Shown one piece after another: positions 33,025 through 43,912 of a DNA stretch of 64,000 bases. The notes below the pieces were generated by a model. The model saw only the letters and a program-made list of their open reading frames with translations. It made no database searches and was not told the origin of the DNA. A program made the position numbers and the translations under genes. Origin of the DNA: Corylus avellana (Eukaryota > Streptophyta > Magnoliopsida > Fagales > Betulaceae); NCBI RefSeq assembly GCF_901000735.1, contig NC_081547.1:7732193-7796192 (forward strand), in the 5' to 3' direction. The stretch's first letter is position 1. Each line of letters begins with the position of its first letter.

Positions 33025-33794
33025 TTCCTATTATTAGTTTGTATTTTATGCATTGTATTTAAAAATAAAAAAATAAAAAAATAAAAAATAAAAAAATAAA
33101 AAATAAAAGAGAAAAATTTGGTCAAAGTTGTGCCAAAAAGTTGTGTATTTATCATTTCTCTAAAATTTAATGGTCGATTTGTACGATGAGATAGAAAAAT
33201 ATTGACACCAATCATTTCTCAATTGAAAACTAGTGCCTCAATTTCTGCAAAAATGTGAGGGGATTGTTGCATAATTTAATTAAATTTAACTACTTGCATA
33301 AGACTCATTTTTTACTGAAATAGGATGGTCAAACTCCAAAAGATTTACTAGAAAAATATAGAGATGTTATGCATGTATTAAAAAACTTTTTCTTCCCCAG
33401 CAATTTTGTCAAACAATCAAAATTTGAATCTCTTTATCAAATGATTTTGAATAATTTGCCTATTAAATTATTCTTGTAATCAAGCTCAAGCTATTCAAAA
33501 ATTGATAGACCTCACATTTAATGATTCATCTAACTTAGAACTTGGAAAGGCAAACACTTAATGAGTCTACGTTATAATGTTGGGTTGAATTAACTCTTGA
33601 GTATAATTCATCCACACACATATATATATATATATATATAGATTGGTCTTCATCAGGGCGTCTTTTTACAGTTTTGTTGCGATACTTCTTTTTCTTCGTT
33701 CATTCAATTTTCATTTCTTTATTTATTGTTTTTATTAAGCAATTAAGAAAACGATAGGAATATGCATTAAGCTCGTAAACATAATTCTCTTGGC
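33025..33794. other. Intergenic spacer
   Basis: No gene. 33250-33780 repeats the spacer at 30550-31230, with a short TA repeat near 33621-33640. Confidence 0.7.
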
Positions 33795-34085
33795 TAAGGA
33801 GGATGAGTTTTGACATCGGATTTTCTGCTCCCAAGGCCAAGAAATATGAGGTACCTATACATTGAGTTGAGTCTGTCAGGAACAGATCTATTGTTACAAC
33901 TGAAGATTAGTCATGAGTTAGCAGATATTGATGTCATAGATAGGTCTTGAATGTCAGATTGTTATATATCTATCTATGACTTGCAACCTCATAGCTTCGG
34001 ATATAATTTTCTAAGAGCTTTTGCTCTGTGATGTATCATTCATCAATTAATGAGATAGGAATGATTTCCCCCTCAAAAAAAAAAA
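33795..34085 (+). mobile_element. Retroposed insertion with poly(A) tail
   Basis: The gene D spacer reads ATAAGTCTCTTGGCAACC at 31223; here it is split by 291 bp and the site is repeated: ATAATTCTCTTGGC (33781-33794) and TTAAGTCTTTTGGC (34086-34099). The insert ends in CCCCCTCAAAAAAAAAAA. A poly(A) end with a 14-bp target duplication indicates LINE-mediated retroposition. The source is not recognised and no ORF is present. Confidence 0.7.
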
Positions 34086-34870
34086 TTAAGTCTTTTGGCA
34101 ACCTTTATGTAAACGTTAAAAATAAAATTAAAAAAAAATTGCCAGGATTAAGGTACGTAGTTTTGAACATAGCCCCAGCACCAGTCAGAAGTATGCATTT
34201 TAATTATTTTGTTTTTCCTTAATATTTTGGAATTCATTTAATTATTTGTTAGTCACACAAAATTTTAAAACTCACCTGCTTAAGATCTTAGGGCTCCATT
34301 TGGCATTCGACAGTTACTGTTTAGTGGACTGGAACTGTAGCAAAAATTGATTGATGAAGAAAAAAAAAATAAGAATGTTTGGTATGGAGAAGTGAAAAAA
34401 AAAATAATAATAATAATAATAATTGTTTTGTAGTTAGCTTTTGCTCTATGATGTATCATTCATCAATTAATGAGATAGGAATGATTTCCCCCTAAAAAAA
34501 AAAAAAAAAAAAAAATTAAGTCTTTTGGCAACCTTCATGTTAACGTTAAAAATAAATAAAAAAAATTGCCAGGATTAAGGTACGTAGTTTTGAACAGAGC
34601 CCCAGCACCAGTCAGAAGTATGCATTTTAATTATTTTGTTTTTCCTTAATATTTTGGAATTCATTTAATTATTTGTTAGTCACACAAAATTTTAAAACTC
34701 ACCTGCTTAAGATCTTAGGGCTCTATTTGGCATTCGACAGTTACTGTTTAGTAAACTAGAACTGTAGCAAAAATTGATTGATGAAGAAAAAAATAATAAT
34801 AATGTTTGGTATGGAGAAGTGAAAAAAAATAATAATAATAATAATTGTTTTGTAGTTTTTTTTTTTTTTA
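34017..34870. repeat. Tandem duplication of about 420 bp downstream of gene E
   Basis: 34019-34438 and 34439-34860 both start GCTTTTGCTCT(G/A)TGATGTATC and carry the retroposon tail, spacer and the left part of a MITE. The copies differ by a few bases and poly(A) length. Confidence 0.85.
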
Positions 34871-35128
34871 TTTGAAGAGTAATAAAAAAAAATGGATTGA
34901 TGTGATGTAAAAAATAAGAATGTTAGGAGTTAAATTTTTTAGATGAATAGTAACGGCTTTTGCCAAACAGTGCCCAGATTGTCCAGTAATATTGGTTCAT
35001 AAGATCCGAATATCATCTTATATATATATAAATATTGGAAATGGAATACATTCGACAATTATTGCCCTCGGGGTAACAACTTTTCTTGAGAACTAAGAAA
35101 CCGAAGACAACGGAAAATATTCAAAGCA
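34519..35128. repeat. Exact repeat before the gap
   Basis: Reads the same as 35229-35838 with offset 710 and ends at the first N. See the matching entry and finding. Confidence 0.93.
34718..34975. mobile_element. MITE with GGGCTC...TTTGGCA termini
   Basis: 258 bp; ends GGGCTCTATTTGGCATTCG and TTTTGCCAAACAGTGCCC are inverted repeats. The gene D spacer (31407-31425) has the undisrupted site CTTAGATTC. The target duplication is not clear. A truncated copy starts at 34291 and a third copy (35428-35685) follows the gap. Confidence 0.75.
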
Positions 35129-35228
35129 NNNNNNNNNNNNNNNNNNNNNNNNNNNNNNNNNNNNNNNNNNNNNNNNNNNNNNNNNNNNNNNNNNNNNNNN
35201 NNNNNNNNNNNNNNNNNNNNNNNNNNNN
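35129..35228. other. Assembly gap (100 N)
   Basis: 100 N placed between two copies of the same about 610-bp sequence. Confidence 1.
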
Positions 35229-35838
35229 CTTTTGGCAACCTTCATGTTAACGTTAAAAATAAATAAAAAAAATTGCCAGGATTAAGGTACGTAGTTTTGA
35301 ACAGAGCCCCAGCACCAGTCAGAAGTATGCATTTTAATTATTTTGTTTTTCCTTAATATTTTGGAATTCATTTAATTATTTGTTAGTCACACAAAATTTT
35401 AAAACTCACCTGCTTAAGATCTTAGGGCTCTATTTGGCATTCGACAGTTACTGTTTAGTAAACTAGAACTGTAGCAAAAATTGATTGATGAAGAAAAAAA
35501 TAATAATAATGTTTGGTATGGAGAAGTGAAAAAAAATAATAATAATAATAATTGTTTTGTAGTTTTTTTTTTTTTTATTTGAAGAGTAATAAAAAAAAAT
35601 GGATTGATGTGATGTAAAAAATAAGAATGTTAGGAGTTAAATTTTTTAGATGAATAGTAACGGCTTTTGCCAAACAGTGCCCAGATTGTCCAGTAATATT
35701 GGTTCATAAGATCCGAATATCATCTTATATATATATAAATATTGGAAATGGAATACATTCGACAATTATTGCCCTCGGGGTAACAACTTTTCTTGAGAAC
35801 TAAGAAACCGAAGACAACGGAAAATATTCAAAGCATGG
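35229..35838. repeat. Exact repeat after the gap
   Basis: Starts at the first base after the N run with CTTTTGGCAACCTTCATG, identical to 34519 onwards. Probably overlapping contig ends that were not merged. Confidence 0.93.
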
Positions 35839-35882
35839 CCACAGAATCTAAGGCCTTATTACAAGTAAATTCATAGCATATG

Positions 35883-36628
35883 CTAGTACTTCTTCTTGCA
35901 GTAGTTGTCGCAGGTTTCCACATAATCTCCTTTAACTTTCTCTGCATCTGCATGCCACATTAAAAACACACATTAGTATTCAAGAATATGTGCAAATTTA
36001 CAAAATCCTATCCTAACAAATACATAAAGATGCAGATTTATAATAAATAAATGATTGGCGTCAATAATTTGCCCATAATTCTCTCATATTCTCTTATAAA
36101 TTCAATAGATCAACCATTAGATTTGTGTGGTCTACCATTGACTTATATAGAATCCACATAAGTCCGCAAATCTAATGGTTGATTTGTAAGATGAGATGAA
36201 AAAAATATATGAAAAAAAATATTGACACCAATCATTTCTTATCCTTAAATATGTATATTACCTAAGCCTAACTTGGTGGAAATTGAGTCAACACAAGCAG
36301 AAGTACAATGATGGATGACAAATGACGATAGGGAAGGGGTTGGAGGGGTAGGTGCTGGTTGACCACTGCTGCCGCCACCGCTGCTGCCGCCACCACCGCT
36401 GATGGGGCAAGTGAGCTTACAAAGCTGCATGCAAAATTGGTAAAGTTGTGGGATGCCTCTCTTAAGATAACACCTCAACTCGCATAAGTTATCACAGCCA
36501 CCAGTGTCTTGTTGTAGGGAAAATGTTGAAGGGGAAGGTGCTGGTGTTATCGAAGATGAGTCATCAGCTTGTGCTAGAACTAGCACAAGCATAGTTACAA
36601 ACACAATCATCACTAAAACACTCCTCAT
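35883..36628 (-). CDS. Thionin-like secreted protein E, single module
   Basis: Exons are complement(36262..36628) and complement(35883..35947), 143 residues; donor GGCTTAG|gtaat, acceptor catgcag, intron 314 bp. It has a signal peptide MRSVLVMIVFVTMLVLVLAQ, spacer ITPAPSPSTF, one module CDNLCELRC...CMQLCKLTC, a glycine/serine linker (GGGGSSGGGSSG), HHCTSACVDS, and exon 2 with DAEKVKGDYVETCDNYC. Ten cysteines, all in CxxxC spacing. The signal peptide and flanks are closest to C and D, so a single module may be the ancestral form or result from loss of one. Intact promoter and frame. Function inferred from family. Confidence 0.87.
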
Positions 36629-36714
36629 TCTCTTATATTGCTCTAGCTACGATCTCTTGCCGGTGATCACTTGATGAAGTTTCCTTTGATGTAGAAGTTG
36701 AACACAAATCCATA

Positions 36715-36721
36715 ATTTATA
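36715..36721 (-). promoter_or_regulatory. TATA box of gene E
   Basis: TATAAAT on the minus strand about 87 bases before the ATG; same flank as in genes C and D. Confidence 0.7.
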
Positions 36722-36729
36722 AGCTTGAA

Positions 36730-38604
36730 ACTCTTTGTGATGAATAAGTGAGCAGTAAATGAGTATTGAAGTTTCGGGCATTTTTGGAAATTCTATTAAT
36801 TCACACAACTAAGTGAGTGTTGTAACAATCTTATCATTAATGAATAAATCATTAAAATATTGACAAAGTAATATGATATTTCCAAATTCATTTTAGTTTC
36901 TTTTAATGCTCTTAATTACCATTAATGAAATATTTACAGTTTTGTTGAGCTATAGCTACAAAAATGAGATTTCCCAAATCCATTTTAGTTTCTTCTATAC
37001 AGCTTATAGTACTGGAACCCACATTTTTTTTTTTTTTAAAGTTAGTAAAGCCCACATTAGATTCCATTAAATCTCATCTAAACAAACATTAATTGAAGCA
37101 CATTATTCTATTCGTGTGGCTCATGATAATGCTAATAATCATTAGTGAAAAGGTATGTCAACAGGTTTAGGGTGGTTCAGTCACAAAAGCAACTAACTCT
37201 AGCGCTTAGGTAACAAGCAAATATGAGACATTATGACCCTTGATGCTTAAGTAACACATAGAGTTGGTTGACACATATATGTCGCCTTAGCTAAGGGTAA
37301 GATGAGGTCTTTATTGATATTTTTTTGGTAAGACCATGCATGGGATAGCCCGTAATACATGTAGCTTGTGATTAGTTAGATGTGAGACTTTAATTTGGTG
37401 CCTGAGGTGGTGAGCAAATGGAAGACTTGGGTTAGGCGCTTTGGGTAGGGACTAAACTAAGATCTAAACGGTATATTGAGTTTAGACATACGCTCTTTTT
37501 GAAAGAGAACTTCACCGAAGTCCACCCGTTTAATGTTAGAGTATTTGATAATGATAGAAATCCTTATAACAAGTGAGGATTGGATTATCCTAAATTTAGG
37601 GATTGGATGAGATTGAATTATCCTATATGAATGGATTTGACTATATATAATTAGATTGGATTTGAATATATTCAAAAATCATTTGTAAATTCTATAAATA
37701 GGTCCTTTTGTATGCAATTATATTCAAGCAATAAAAGTGAAAATATAGCCCTATTAGGCTCTATCCTAGTGGTGGACGTACGTGTTTAACACCAAACCAC
37801 CCATAAATTATTTCTCATATTTCTCTATTTTCTCTTTATATTTCATAGCTTTGTAAATTTCTTCATAATATCAAAGGTCATTGGCTAACTCCATTGTTAA
37901 ATCCAACATGGGTCATGTTTGTAATTAATGTAAGTCATGGTAAGTCTTCCAATTAATGTAATGATTCTTAGTAAATGTCATGTTTGTAATTATTAATGTT
38001 AATAGAAATATAATATGTTTTCGCTACTTAGTATTCTTATTTTGAGAAGTAAAGGTCTCTTGGTCATATTCTCGGGGGAATTAGACAGTGAGGCCTTCTG
38101 AGTACTTAATTACCAATTAATTAATTTATTCGGAGCATTTACAATAACTAAAAGATAAAAAAATTTATAGTGACCTAGAAGCAAAGGTGATTCAACATTG
38201 ACAAGTACTTTGGGTTTCCTAAACTTCATGTTGCCTCAACACTGTTTACGTATGAAGAATTCAAGAAAGTATAATCCTCAATCTTCTTCACCTCTATGTG
38301 GGCACCTCCTTCCATATGAGCCTCATCTTAATTAAACCAGACATTCATTACTGCAAGATTCATATATCCTATCTATAACAACGTGAAAAATATGTTTCCA
38401 AGGCTCCTGTACCTGCATTTGTTTTTACCACATATATATCTCACTACCACAGATGTAATTTGAAAAGAAGGTGCGTCCACCCCCACTATGTTTTATCTTT
38501 TCCCATTTCTAGCGGTGAGGATTGGGCTTTCAGTGGAAGAGAAGGAGGCTGCATTAGAATTGGAGGAATGGGGCTTTTGTAGTGAGAAGAAGACTGTGGA
38601 AGAG
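36730..38604. other. Intergenic region, no gene seen
   Basis: The first 150 bp continue the cluster promoter homology. The rest is AT-rich and without convincing ORFs. 37534-37908 resembles a solo LTR (separate entry). Confidence 0.6.
37534..37908 (+). repeat. Possible solo LTR
   Basis: Starts TGTTAGAGTATTTG and ends AAATCCAACA. Its middle (GATTGGATTATCCTAAATTTAGGG, about 37577, then the AAGCAATAAAAGTG stretch) is the diverged reverse complement of 2390-2690 and of its copy in block B. So the Ty3 element of blocks A and B landed in an older relative of this LTR. No target duplication is seen. Confidence 0.45.
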
Positions 38605-39317
38605 TGTTAAGTATGACTTGAATTAAAAGTCATGGTGGGACCCAATGGTTTGTTTCCTTCTTCAAGTAGGAGAGGTTCTTGGTTCAACCGGTTTACTCCT
38701 TTACATATGGGTTTTGGAGTCTTTCTCCTATGTGTAATTGGACTCCTTGTTTGACTTATAGTAGAAGTCCTAGACCAACATGTAAAAGGAGAGTTAAGCT
38801 TCTATATAAGGAACAACGCACAAAGTGAATTTGTGTGTGCCAAAAACGTGAAGCACCAAAGGGAGGAGAAAAAAGAGAGAATTTGAGAGGAGGTACAAAG
38901 GCAGCAAGGGTGTTTTCTTCTTGGTGGTTTTTGGAGGAGCCAAAAACAAGTGATTAGAAGAAAAAGGGTGTTGCAGAGTGAGAGAAGAAGATAGAGATCA
39001 GCCGCCATCTGTTCCAACAAAAGAAGAGTTTGTATATCTGTCTTTTGTATTCTTTTTTAGGAATAATCTCTCTTGTGTGATAGTGAGATTTGGGTGTATT
39101 GGGGCTTTGGGATCTGAGTGATTTTCTTTCTACTATTTTTGTACTCCATCTTTTGATAGTGAATTTTCTCCGAGTCGTCTCTGTCAGTAGATGTAGGCTT
39201 GTTAAGCCGAACCACTTAAATTTTTGTGTCGTATGTAATTGCTTATCTTTGTTATTCTGCATTCTTCTTATTTTTCGCATCTTACGGGTCTCGGGAAATA
39301 GGATTAATTTCCTAACA
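38605..39317 (+). repeat. 5' LTR of the 38.6-kb copia element
   Basis: TGTTAAGTATGAC...TTTCCTAACA. A TATA-like CTATATAAGGAAC lies at about 38802. Confidence 0.93.
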
Positions 39318-39351
39318 ACTGGTATCAAAGCTGTTGGTTCGAGTGGGAGCG

Positions 39352-41994
39352 ATGGCAAGTGAAGAAGGAAATATGGGAATCGAGAAATTCGACGGCAAAG
39401 ATTTTGGGTTTTGGAATATACAGATTGAAGATATTCTTTATAGGAAGGATCTTCATCAACCTCTTTTGGAAGAACAACCCGACGACATGTATGATACCGA
39501 GTGGGCTCTGCTTGATCGTAAAGCCCTAGCAGTTATCAGGTTATCATTGTCAAAATCAATTGCACACAACTTTGTAAAGGAGAAGACCACAGCAGGTCTA
39601 ATGAAGGTTTTGTCAAGCATGTATGAAAAGCCTTCGGCTAACAACAAGGTGCATCTGATGAAGAAATTGTTCAACCTAAAGATGGCGGAAAGAGCTTCGG
39701 TGGCACATCATCTCAATGAGTTCAACACCATCACAAATCAATTATCCTCGGTGGAAATTAATTTTGATGATGAGGTTCGCGTGTTGATCGTCTTGGCATC
39801 TTTGCCCAATAGCTGGGAAGCAGTGAGGATGGCTGTGAGTAACTCTATAAGAAAGATTAAACTAAGCTATGAAGACGTCAGGGATTTGATTCTCAGTGAA
39901 GAGGTTCGAAGAATAGATGCAGGTGAAGCCTCTTGTTCTGGTGCTGCTTTAAACCTCGAGACTCGGGGCGGAGGACAAGATAGAAACTATGGTCAAGGCA
40001 GATCAAATTCCAGAAAAGGGAGAAGCAAACTCAGATTCGGCCAACAACCTGAGTGTTGGAACTGTGGCAAGACTGGCCACTACAAGAAGAATTGCAGGGA
40101 ACTGCGGAAGGAGACTGAGAATGATTATGCAAACGTAGTGACAGAAGAAGTATATGATGCCCTACTTCTATCTGTTGATAGTCCCCTTGATTCTTGGGTC
40201 TTAGACTCAGGAGTATCTTTTCATACAACAGCGATCCGAGAAATTTTCGAGAACTATGTTGGTGGAGATTTCGGGAAGGTGTATTTGGCTGACGGAACGG
40301 CGCTGGATGTTGTGGGCCTAGGCGATGTTCGCATTAGAATTCACAGTGACTCGGTATGGAAGCTGCAGAAGGTCAGGCATGTTCCGGAGCTGAAAAAGAA
40401 TCTGATTTCAGTGGGACAGCTTGATGAGGAAGGGCATTCAATTCATTTCCACGGTGGAAAGTGGAAGGTCAGCAAGGGAGCTAGGATTTTAGCTCGTGGT
40501 CATAAGACAGGTACTCTCTATATGACCACGAACAGCAAGGATACAGATGTTGTTGTAGATACGACTGCTGACTCAAAACTATGGCACCTAAGGCTTGGGC
40601 ACATGAGCGAGAAAGAGATGAAGGTACTTATGTCAAAAGGGAAACTACCAGGGTTAAAGTCAGTTGAGTCTAATTTGTGTGAAGGTTGCATCCTAGGGAA
40701 ACAGAAGAAGGTGAGTTTCGCGGAAGTTGGCAAAGCACCTAAGCTTGGAAAGCTGGAGCTGGTACACACGGATTTGTGGGGTCCCGCACCAGTGGCATCT
40801 CTTGGAGGCTCGCGGTATTACATCACATTTATTGATGACTCAAGCAGGAAGGTATGGGTTTATTTCTTGAAAAGTAAATCTGATGTATTTGAGACTTTTA
40901 AAAAATGGAAGGCCATGGTTGAGACTGAAACGGGCTTGAATCTTAAGCGTTTGAGATCAGACAATGAAGGAGAATACGAAGATAGGGGGTTTAAACAGTT
41001 TTGCGCAGTGAATGGGATTAGAATAGAGAAAACTATCCCAAGAATGCCGCAGCAGAATGGCGTGGCTGAGTGCATGAACAAGACTCTCAATGAGCATGCC
41101 AGGAGTATGAGATTGCATGCTGGGTTACCAAAGACTTTCTGGGTTGATGCAATAAGCACTGCTGCATATCTGATAAATAGGGGGCCTTCCGTTCCCCTGA
41201 GCCATAGACTACCGGAAGAAGTCTGGAGTGGAAAAGAGGTAAATCTTTCACATCTGAAAGTTTTTGGTTGTGCTTTGTATGTCCATGTTGAGTCTGATGC
41301 TATGAGTAAACTAGATGGTAAATCTAGTAAGTGTTTTTTCATTGGATATGGAGATGAGGCATTCGGTTATCGATTTTGGGATGATCAAAATCGAAAGATT
41401 ATTAGAAGTTGGAATGTGACTTTTAATGAGTGTGCTATGTATAAGGATGGGTCAAGTGCAAAACCTGAAGTTACAGAGCAGGAACCGAAGAAGTCTGAGT
41501 TTGTTAACTTAGATGAGCTTTCTGAAAGTACAGTTCAGAAAGAGAAACAATTCGTGGAGGTGGAGCTTGATGAACAGTGTTCACTCACGGATGAATATGA
41601 TGACAGAGAATCTTCAAGAGACTTACAGCACCGGGAAAAGTCTTATTCTTTAGCAAGAGGCAAAGAGAAACGTGATCGAAAAGCAACAAAGAGGTATGGC
41701 TTTGATAACATGGTTTCTTTTGCTCTGACAGCTAGTAGTGGAGATCCATCATCTGTTCAAGATGGTATGCCGAAAGAGGTGGAGTCACTACGGAGAGGTA
41801 AAGCTTGGGAATCGGCAGAATTACCCAAGGGAAATAAGGCTAAAGAATGCATATGGGTCTATAGGAAGAAAGAGTCATCGGAAAAAGCTGTACGGTCGAC
41901 GGGACAGATAAGGAGGCATGGTGTAATGTCTAAATCAGGTCCTATGCTCAAGTTCAAGAGGCACTTGGACTTGAGTGGCACTTGTGGAGTGTGA
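39352..41994 (+). CDS. copia Gag-protease-integrase polyprotein, 880 residues, reverse transcriptase deleted
   Basis: One open frame without a stop. Gag runs to about residue 230 (EKFDGKDFGFWNIQIEDIL); zinc knuckle CWNCGKTGHYKKNC at 235-248; protease LDSGVSFHTT with aspartate at 285 (usual DSGAS is DSGVS); pre-integrase WHLRLGHMSEKEM near 410. The integrase core has D474 (HTDLWGP), D537 (SDNEGEY) and E573 (NGVAECMN), giving D-x62-D-x35-E. The integrase C-terminus and GYRFWDDQNRKI follow. Only the first 30-40 residues of reverse transcriptase remain (VESLRRGKAWESAELPKG); the frame then jumps to a tail like the end of RNase H (MLKFKRHLDL). Arginine after the catalytic glutamate is cysteine. It could supply Gag and integrase but not copy RNA. 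Confidence 0.92.
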   Translation: MASEEGNMGIEKFDGKDFGFWNIQIEDILYRKDLHQPLLEEQPDDMYDTEWALLDRKALAVIRLSLSKSIAHNFVKEKTTAGLMKVLSSMYEKPSANNKVHLMKKLFNLKMAERASVAHHLNEFNTITNQLSSVEINFDDEVRVLIVLASLPNSWEAVRMAVSNSIRKIKLSYEDVRDLILSEEVRRIDAGEASCSGAALNLETRGGGQDRNYGQGRSNSRKGRSKLRFGQQPECWNCGKTGHYKKNCRELRKETENDYANVVTEEVYDALLLSVDSPLDSWVLDSGVSFHTTAIREIFENYVGGDFGKVYLADGTALDVVGLGDVRIRIHSDSVWKLQKVRHVPELKKNLISVGQLDEEGHSIHFHGGKWKVSKGARILARGHKTGTLYMTTNSKDTDVVVDTTADSKLWHLRLGHMSEKEMKVLMSKGKLPGLKSVESNLCEGCILGKQKKVSFAEVGKAPKLGKLELVHTDLWGPAPVASLGGSRYYITFIDDSSRKVWVYFLKSKSDVFETFKKWKAMVETETGLNLKRLRSDNEGEYEDRGFKQFCAVNGIRIEKTIPRMPQQNGVAECMNKTLNEHARSMRLHAGLPKTFWVDAISTAAYLINRGPSVPLSHRLPEEVWSGKEVNLSHLKVFGCALYVHVESDAMSKLDGKSSKCFFIGYGDEAFGYRFWDDQNRKIIRSWNVTFNECAMYKDGSSAKPEVTEQEPKKSEFVNLDELSESTVQKEKQFVEVELDEQCSLTDEYDDRESSRDLQHREKSYSLARGKEKRDRKATKRYGFDNMVSFALTASSGDPSSVQDGMPKEVESLRRGKAWESAELPKGNKAKECIWVYRKKESSEKAVRSTGQIRRHGVMSKSGPMLKFKRHLDLSGTCGV

Positions 41995-42076
41995 TTGCCC
42001 TTGGGGGCTGAGGCAGAGACATCTGGAGGAGACACGTTTTGGTAGACTTGATGAGATTCAAGTCAAGATGGAGATT

Positions 42077-42785
42077 GTTAAGTATGACTTGAATTAAAAG
42101 TCATGGTGGGACCCAATGGTTTGTCTCCTTCTTCAAGTAGGAGAGGTTCTTGGTTCAACTGGTTTACTCCTTTACATATGGGTTTTGGAGTCCTCCTATG
42201 TGTAATTGGACTCCTTGTTTGACTTATAGTAAAAGTCCTAGACCAACATGTAAAAGGAGAGTTAAGCTTCTATATAAGGAACAAAGCACAAAGTGAATTT
42301 GTGTGTGCCAAAAACGTGAAGCACCAAAGGGAGGAGAAAAAAGAGAGAATTTGAGAGGAGGTACAAAGGCAACAAGGGTATTTTCTTCTTGGTGGTTTTT
42401 GGAGAAGCCAAAAACAAGTGATTAGAAGAAAAAGGGTGCTGCAGAGTGAGAGAAGAAAATAGAGATCAGCCGCCATCTGTTCCAACAAAAGAAGAGTTTG
42501 TACATCTGTCTTTTGTATTCTTTTTTAGGAATAATCTCTCTTGTGTGATAGTGAGATTTGGGTGTATTGGGGCTTTGGAATCTGAGTGATTTTCTTTCTA
42601 CTATTTTTGTACTCCATCTTTTGATAGTGAATTTTCTCCGGGTTGTCTCCGTCAGTGGATGTAGGCTTGTTAAGCCGAACCACTTAAATCTTTGTGTCGT
42701 ATGTGATTGCTTATCTTTGTTATTCCGCATTCTTCTTATTTTTCGCATCTTACGGGTCTTGGGAAATAGGATTAATTTCCTAACA
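42077..42785 (+). repeat. 3' LTR of the 38.6-kb copia element
   Basis: 709 bp matching 38605-39317, followed by AAGAG. Confidence 0.93.
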
Positions 42786-42986
42786 AAGAGAATAACAAAT
42801 AATCTAGTGTTTTCGTCTTTTTCAATTTTTATGTTCCAAGCGGCCGATGTTTTATTCTCTTATTGAATGGCACAAATAACCTAGTTTATACCAAATCTTT
42901 GTAGAAGTTATTTTTTAACTAAAATTGTATCAAAAACCACATTATTAGGCAATTTGTTATGAAGAGAGTGGCAAAGCAGTGTGTGT

Positions 42987-42989
<3 letters not shown>

Positions 42990-43061
<72 letters not shown>
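42990..43061. repeat. Compound TA/TG microsatellite
   Basis: About 17 TA units followed by about 18 TG units. Confidence 0.95.
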
Positions 43062-43064
<3 letters not shown>

Positions 43065-43241
43065 AAATGCTAGAGCATATACTCCAGTCTTTCTTTCATC
43101 CTCTCTTTTTAAAATCAACTATTAGACATACCTTCACTTAGATAGGTCATACAAATCTAATGGCTGATTTTTTTAAAGAAAAAAATAAAAAGTATGAAGA
43201 AGGAAGAAAGAATGACCAAGATAGATGTTGTAGCATTTCTC
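43062..43241. mobile_element. Small MITE
   Basis: 180 bp with terminal GAGAAATGCTA / TAGCATTTCTC inverted repeats and an inner inverted repeat (CTTTCTTTCATCC / GGAAGAAAGAA). Target duplication not clear because the left flank is a microsatellite. Confidence 0.6.
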
Positions 43242-43912
43242 AAAAAGTGTTTAGGAAACAAAATTTTTTACTGTGTACATAGAAAAACACTTGCAGTGAT
43301 GGAGTTAGAAAATCTCTGTGTCTTGTTTTCCTGAGCGTGTGTAAGACTCTTAAATTGTTATTACTGTAGGCATCGCTTTAGTAGCGTGCTTCACCGGCCA
43401 CCAGAGAAAGAAATTGTTTGAGATTCAAGAGACAAAGCACATGGAACAATTCGATCTAGATCCAAGTTTAGTGCATGAGAGGTACCGAATTTATTTTATT
43501 ATGCTATGAATTAAAAATATTTATAATATCAATATATATAGCCCCAGCACCATTCATATGCATGCATGTTTATTTTGTTTTTTTCCTTAATATTTTGGGA
43601 TTGATTTAATTGTTTGTTAGTCACACAAAATTCTAAAACTCACCTAGATCGATATTGGTTCATAATATCCGAATGCATGTCATCTTATGAAGTTTGGAAA
43701 ATGGAACATATTTCGACAATTCTTGCCCTCGGGCTAACAGGTTTTCTTGGGAACTAAATAACCAAAGACAACATGGGAAAATAAAATAAGACTCCAATCT
43801 CTTAATATTCAAAGCATCCTAGGAGCTAGATGCATCAATAAGTTTTTTATTTTAGATGCATCTCATTTCTCTTTGCCTTATTACTAGTACATTTATAATT
43901 TTATAGCATAAG
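43242..43912. other. Spacer downstream of gene F
   Basis: No gene. 43540-43760 is a diverged copy of the spacer at 31300-31510. Confidence 0.6.

Larger units (their letters stand above)
38605..42785 (+). mobile_element. Ty1/copia element with LTRs, lacking most of reverse transcriptase
   Basis: LTRs at 38605-39317 (713 bp) and 42077-42785 (709 bp) differ at about twenty positions and one 4-bp indel, so the insertion is fairly young. Perfect 5-bp target duplication AAGAG (38600-38604, 42786-42790). Primer-binding site TGGTATCAAAGC follows the 5' LTR; TCAAGATGGAGA precedes the 3' LTR. At 4181 bp it is about 1 kb short of a normal Tork/Tnt1-type copia. Confidence 0.95.

Noticed and set aside
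37534..37908. Full retrotransposon at the possible solo LTR
   Set aside because: No internal domains, partner LTR or target duplication are visible; kept only as a low-confidence LTR.
38954..39362. ORFs of 90-134 codons on both strands near 39100, repeated at 42422-42866
   Set aside because: They lie in the two LTRs of the copia element and are not conserved coding units.
42990..43061. Possible CRISPR-like or satellite array
   Set aside because: It is a simple TA/TG dinucleotide microsatellite; no spaced repeats occur anywhere in the window.
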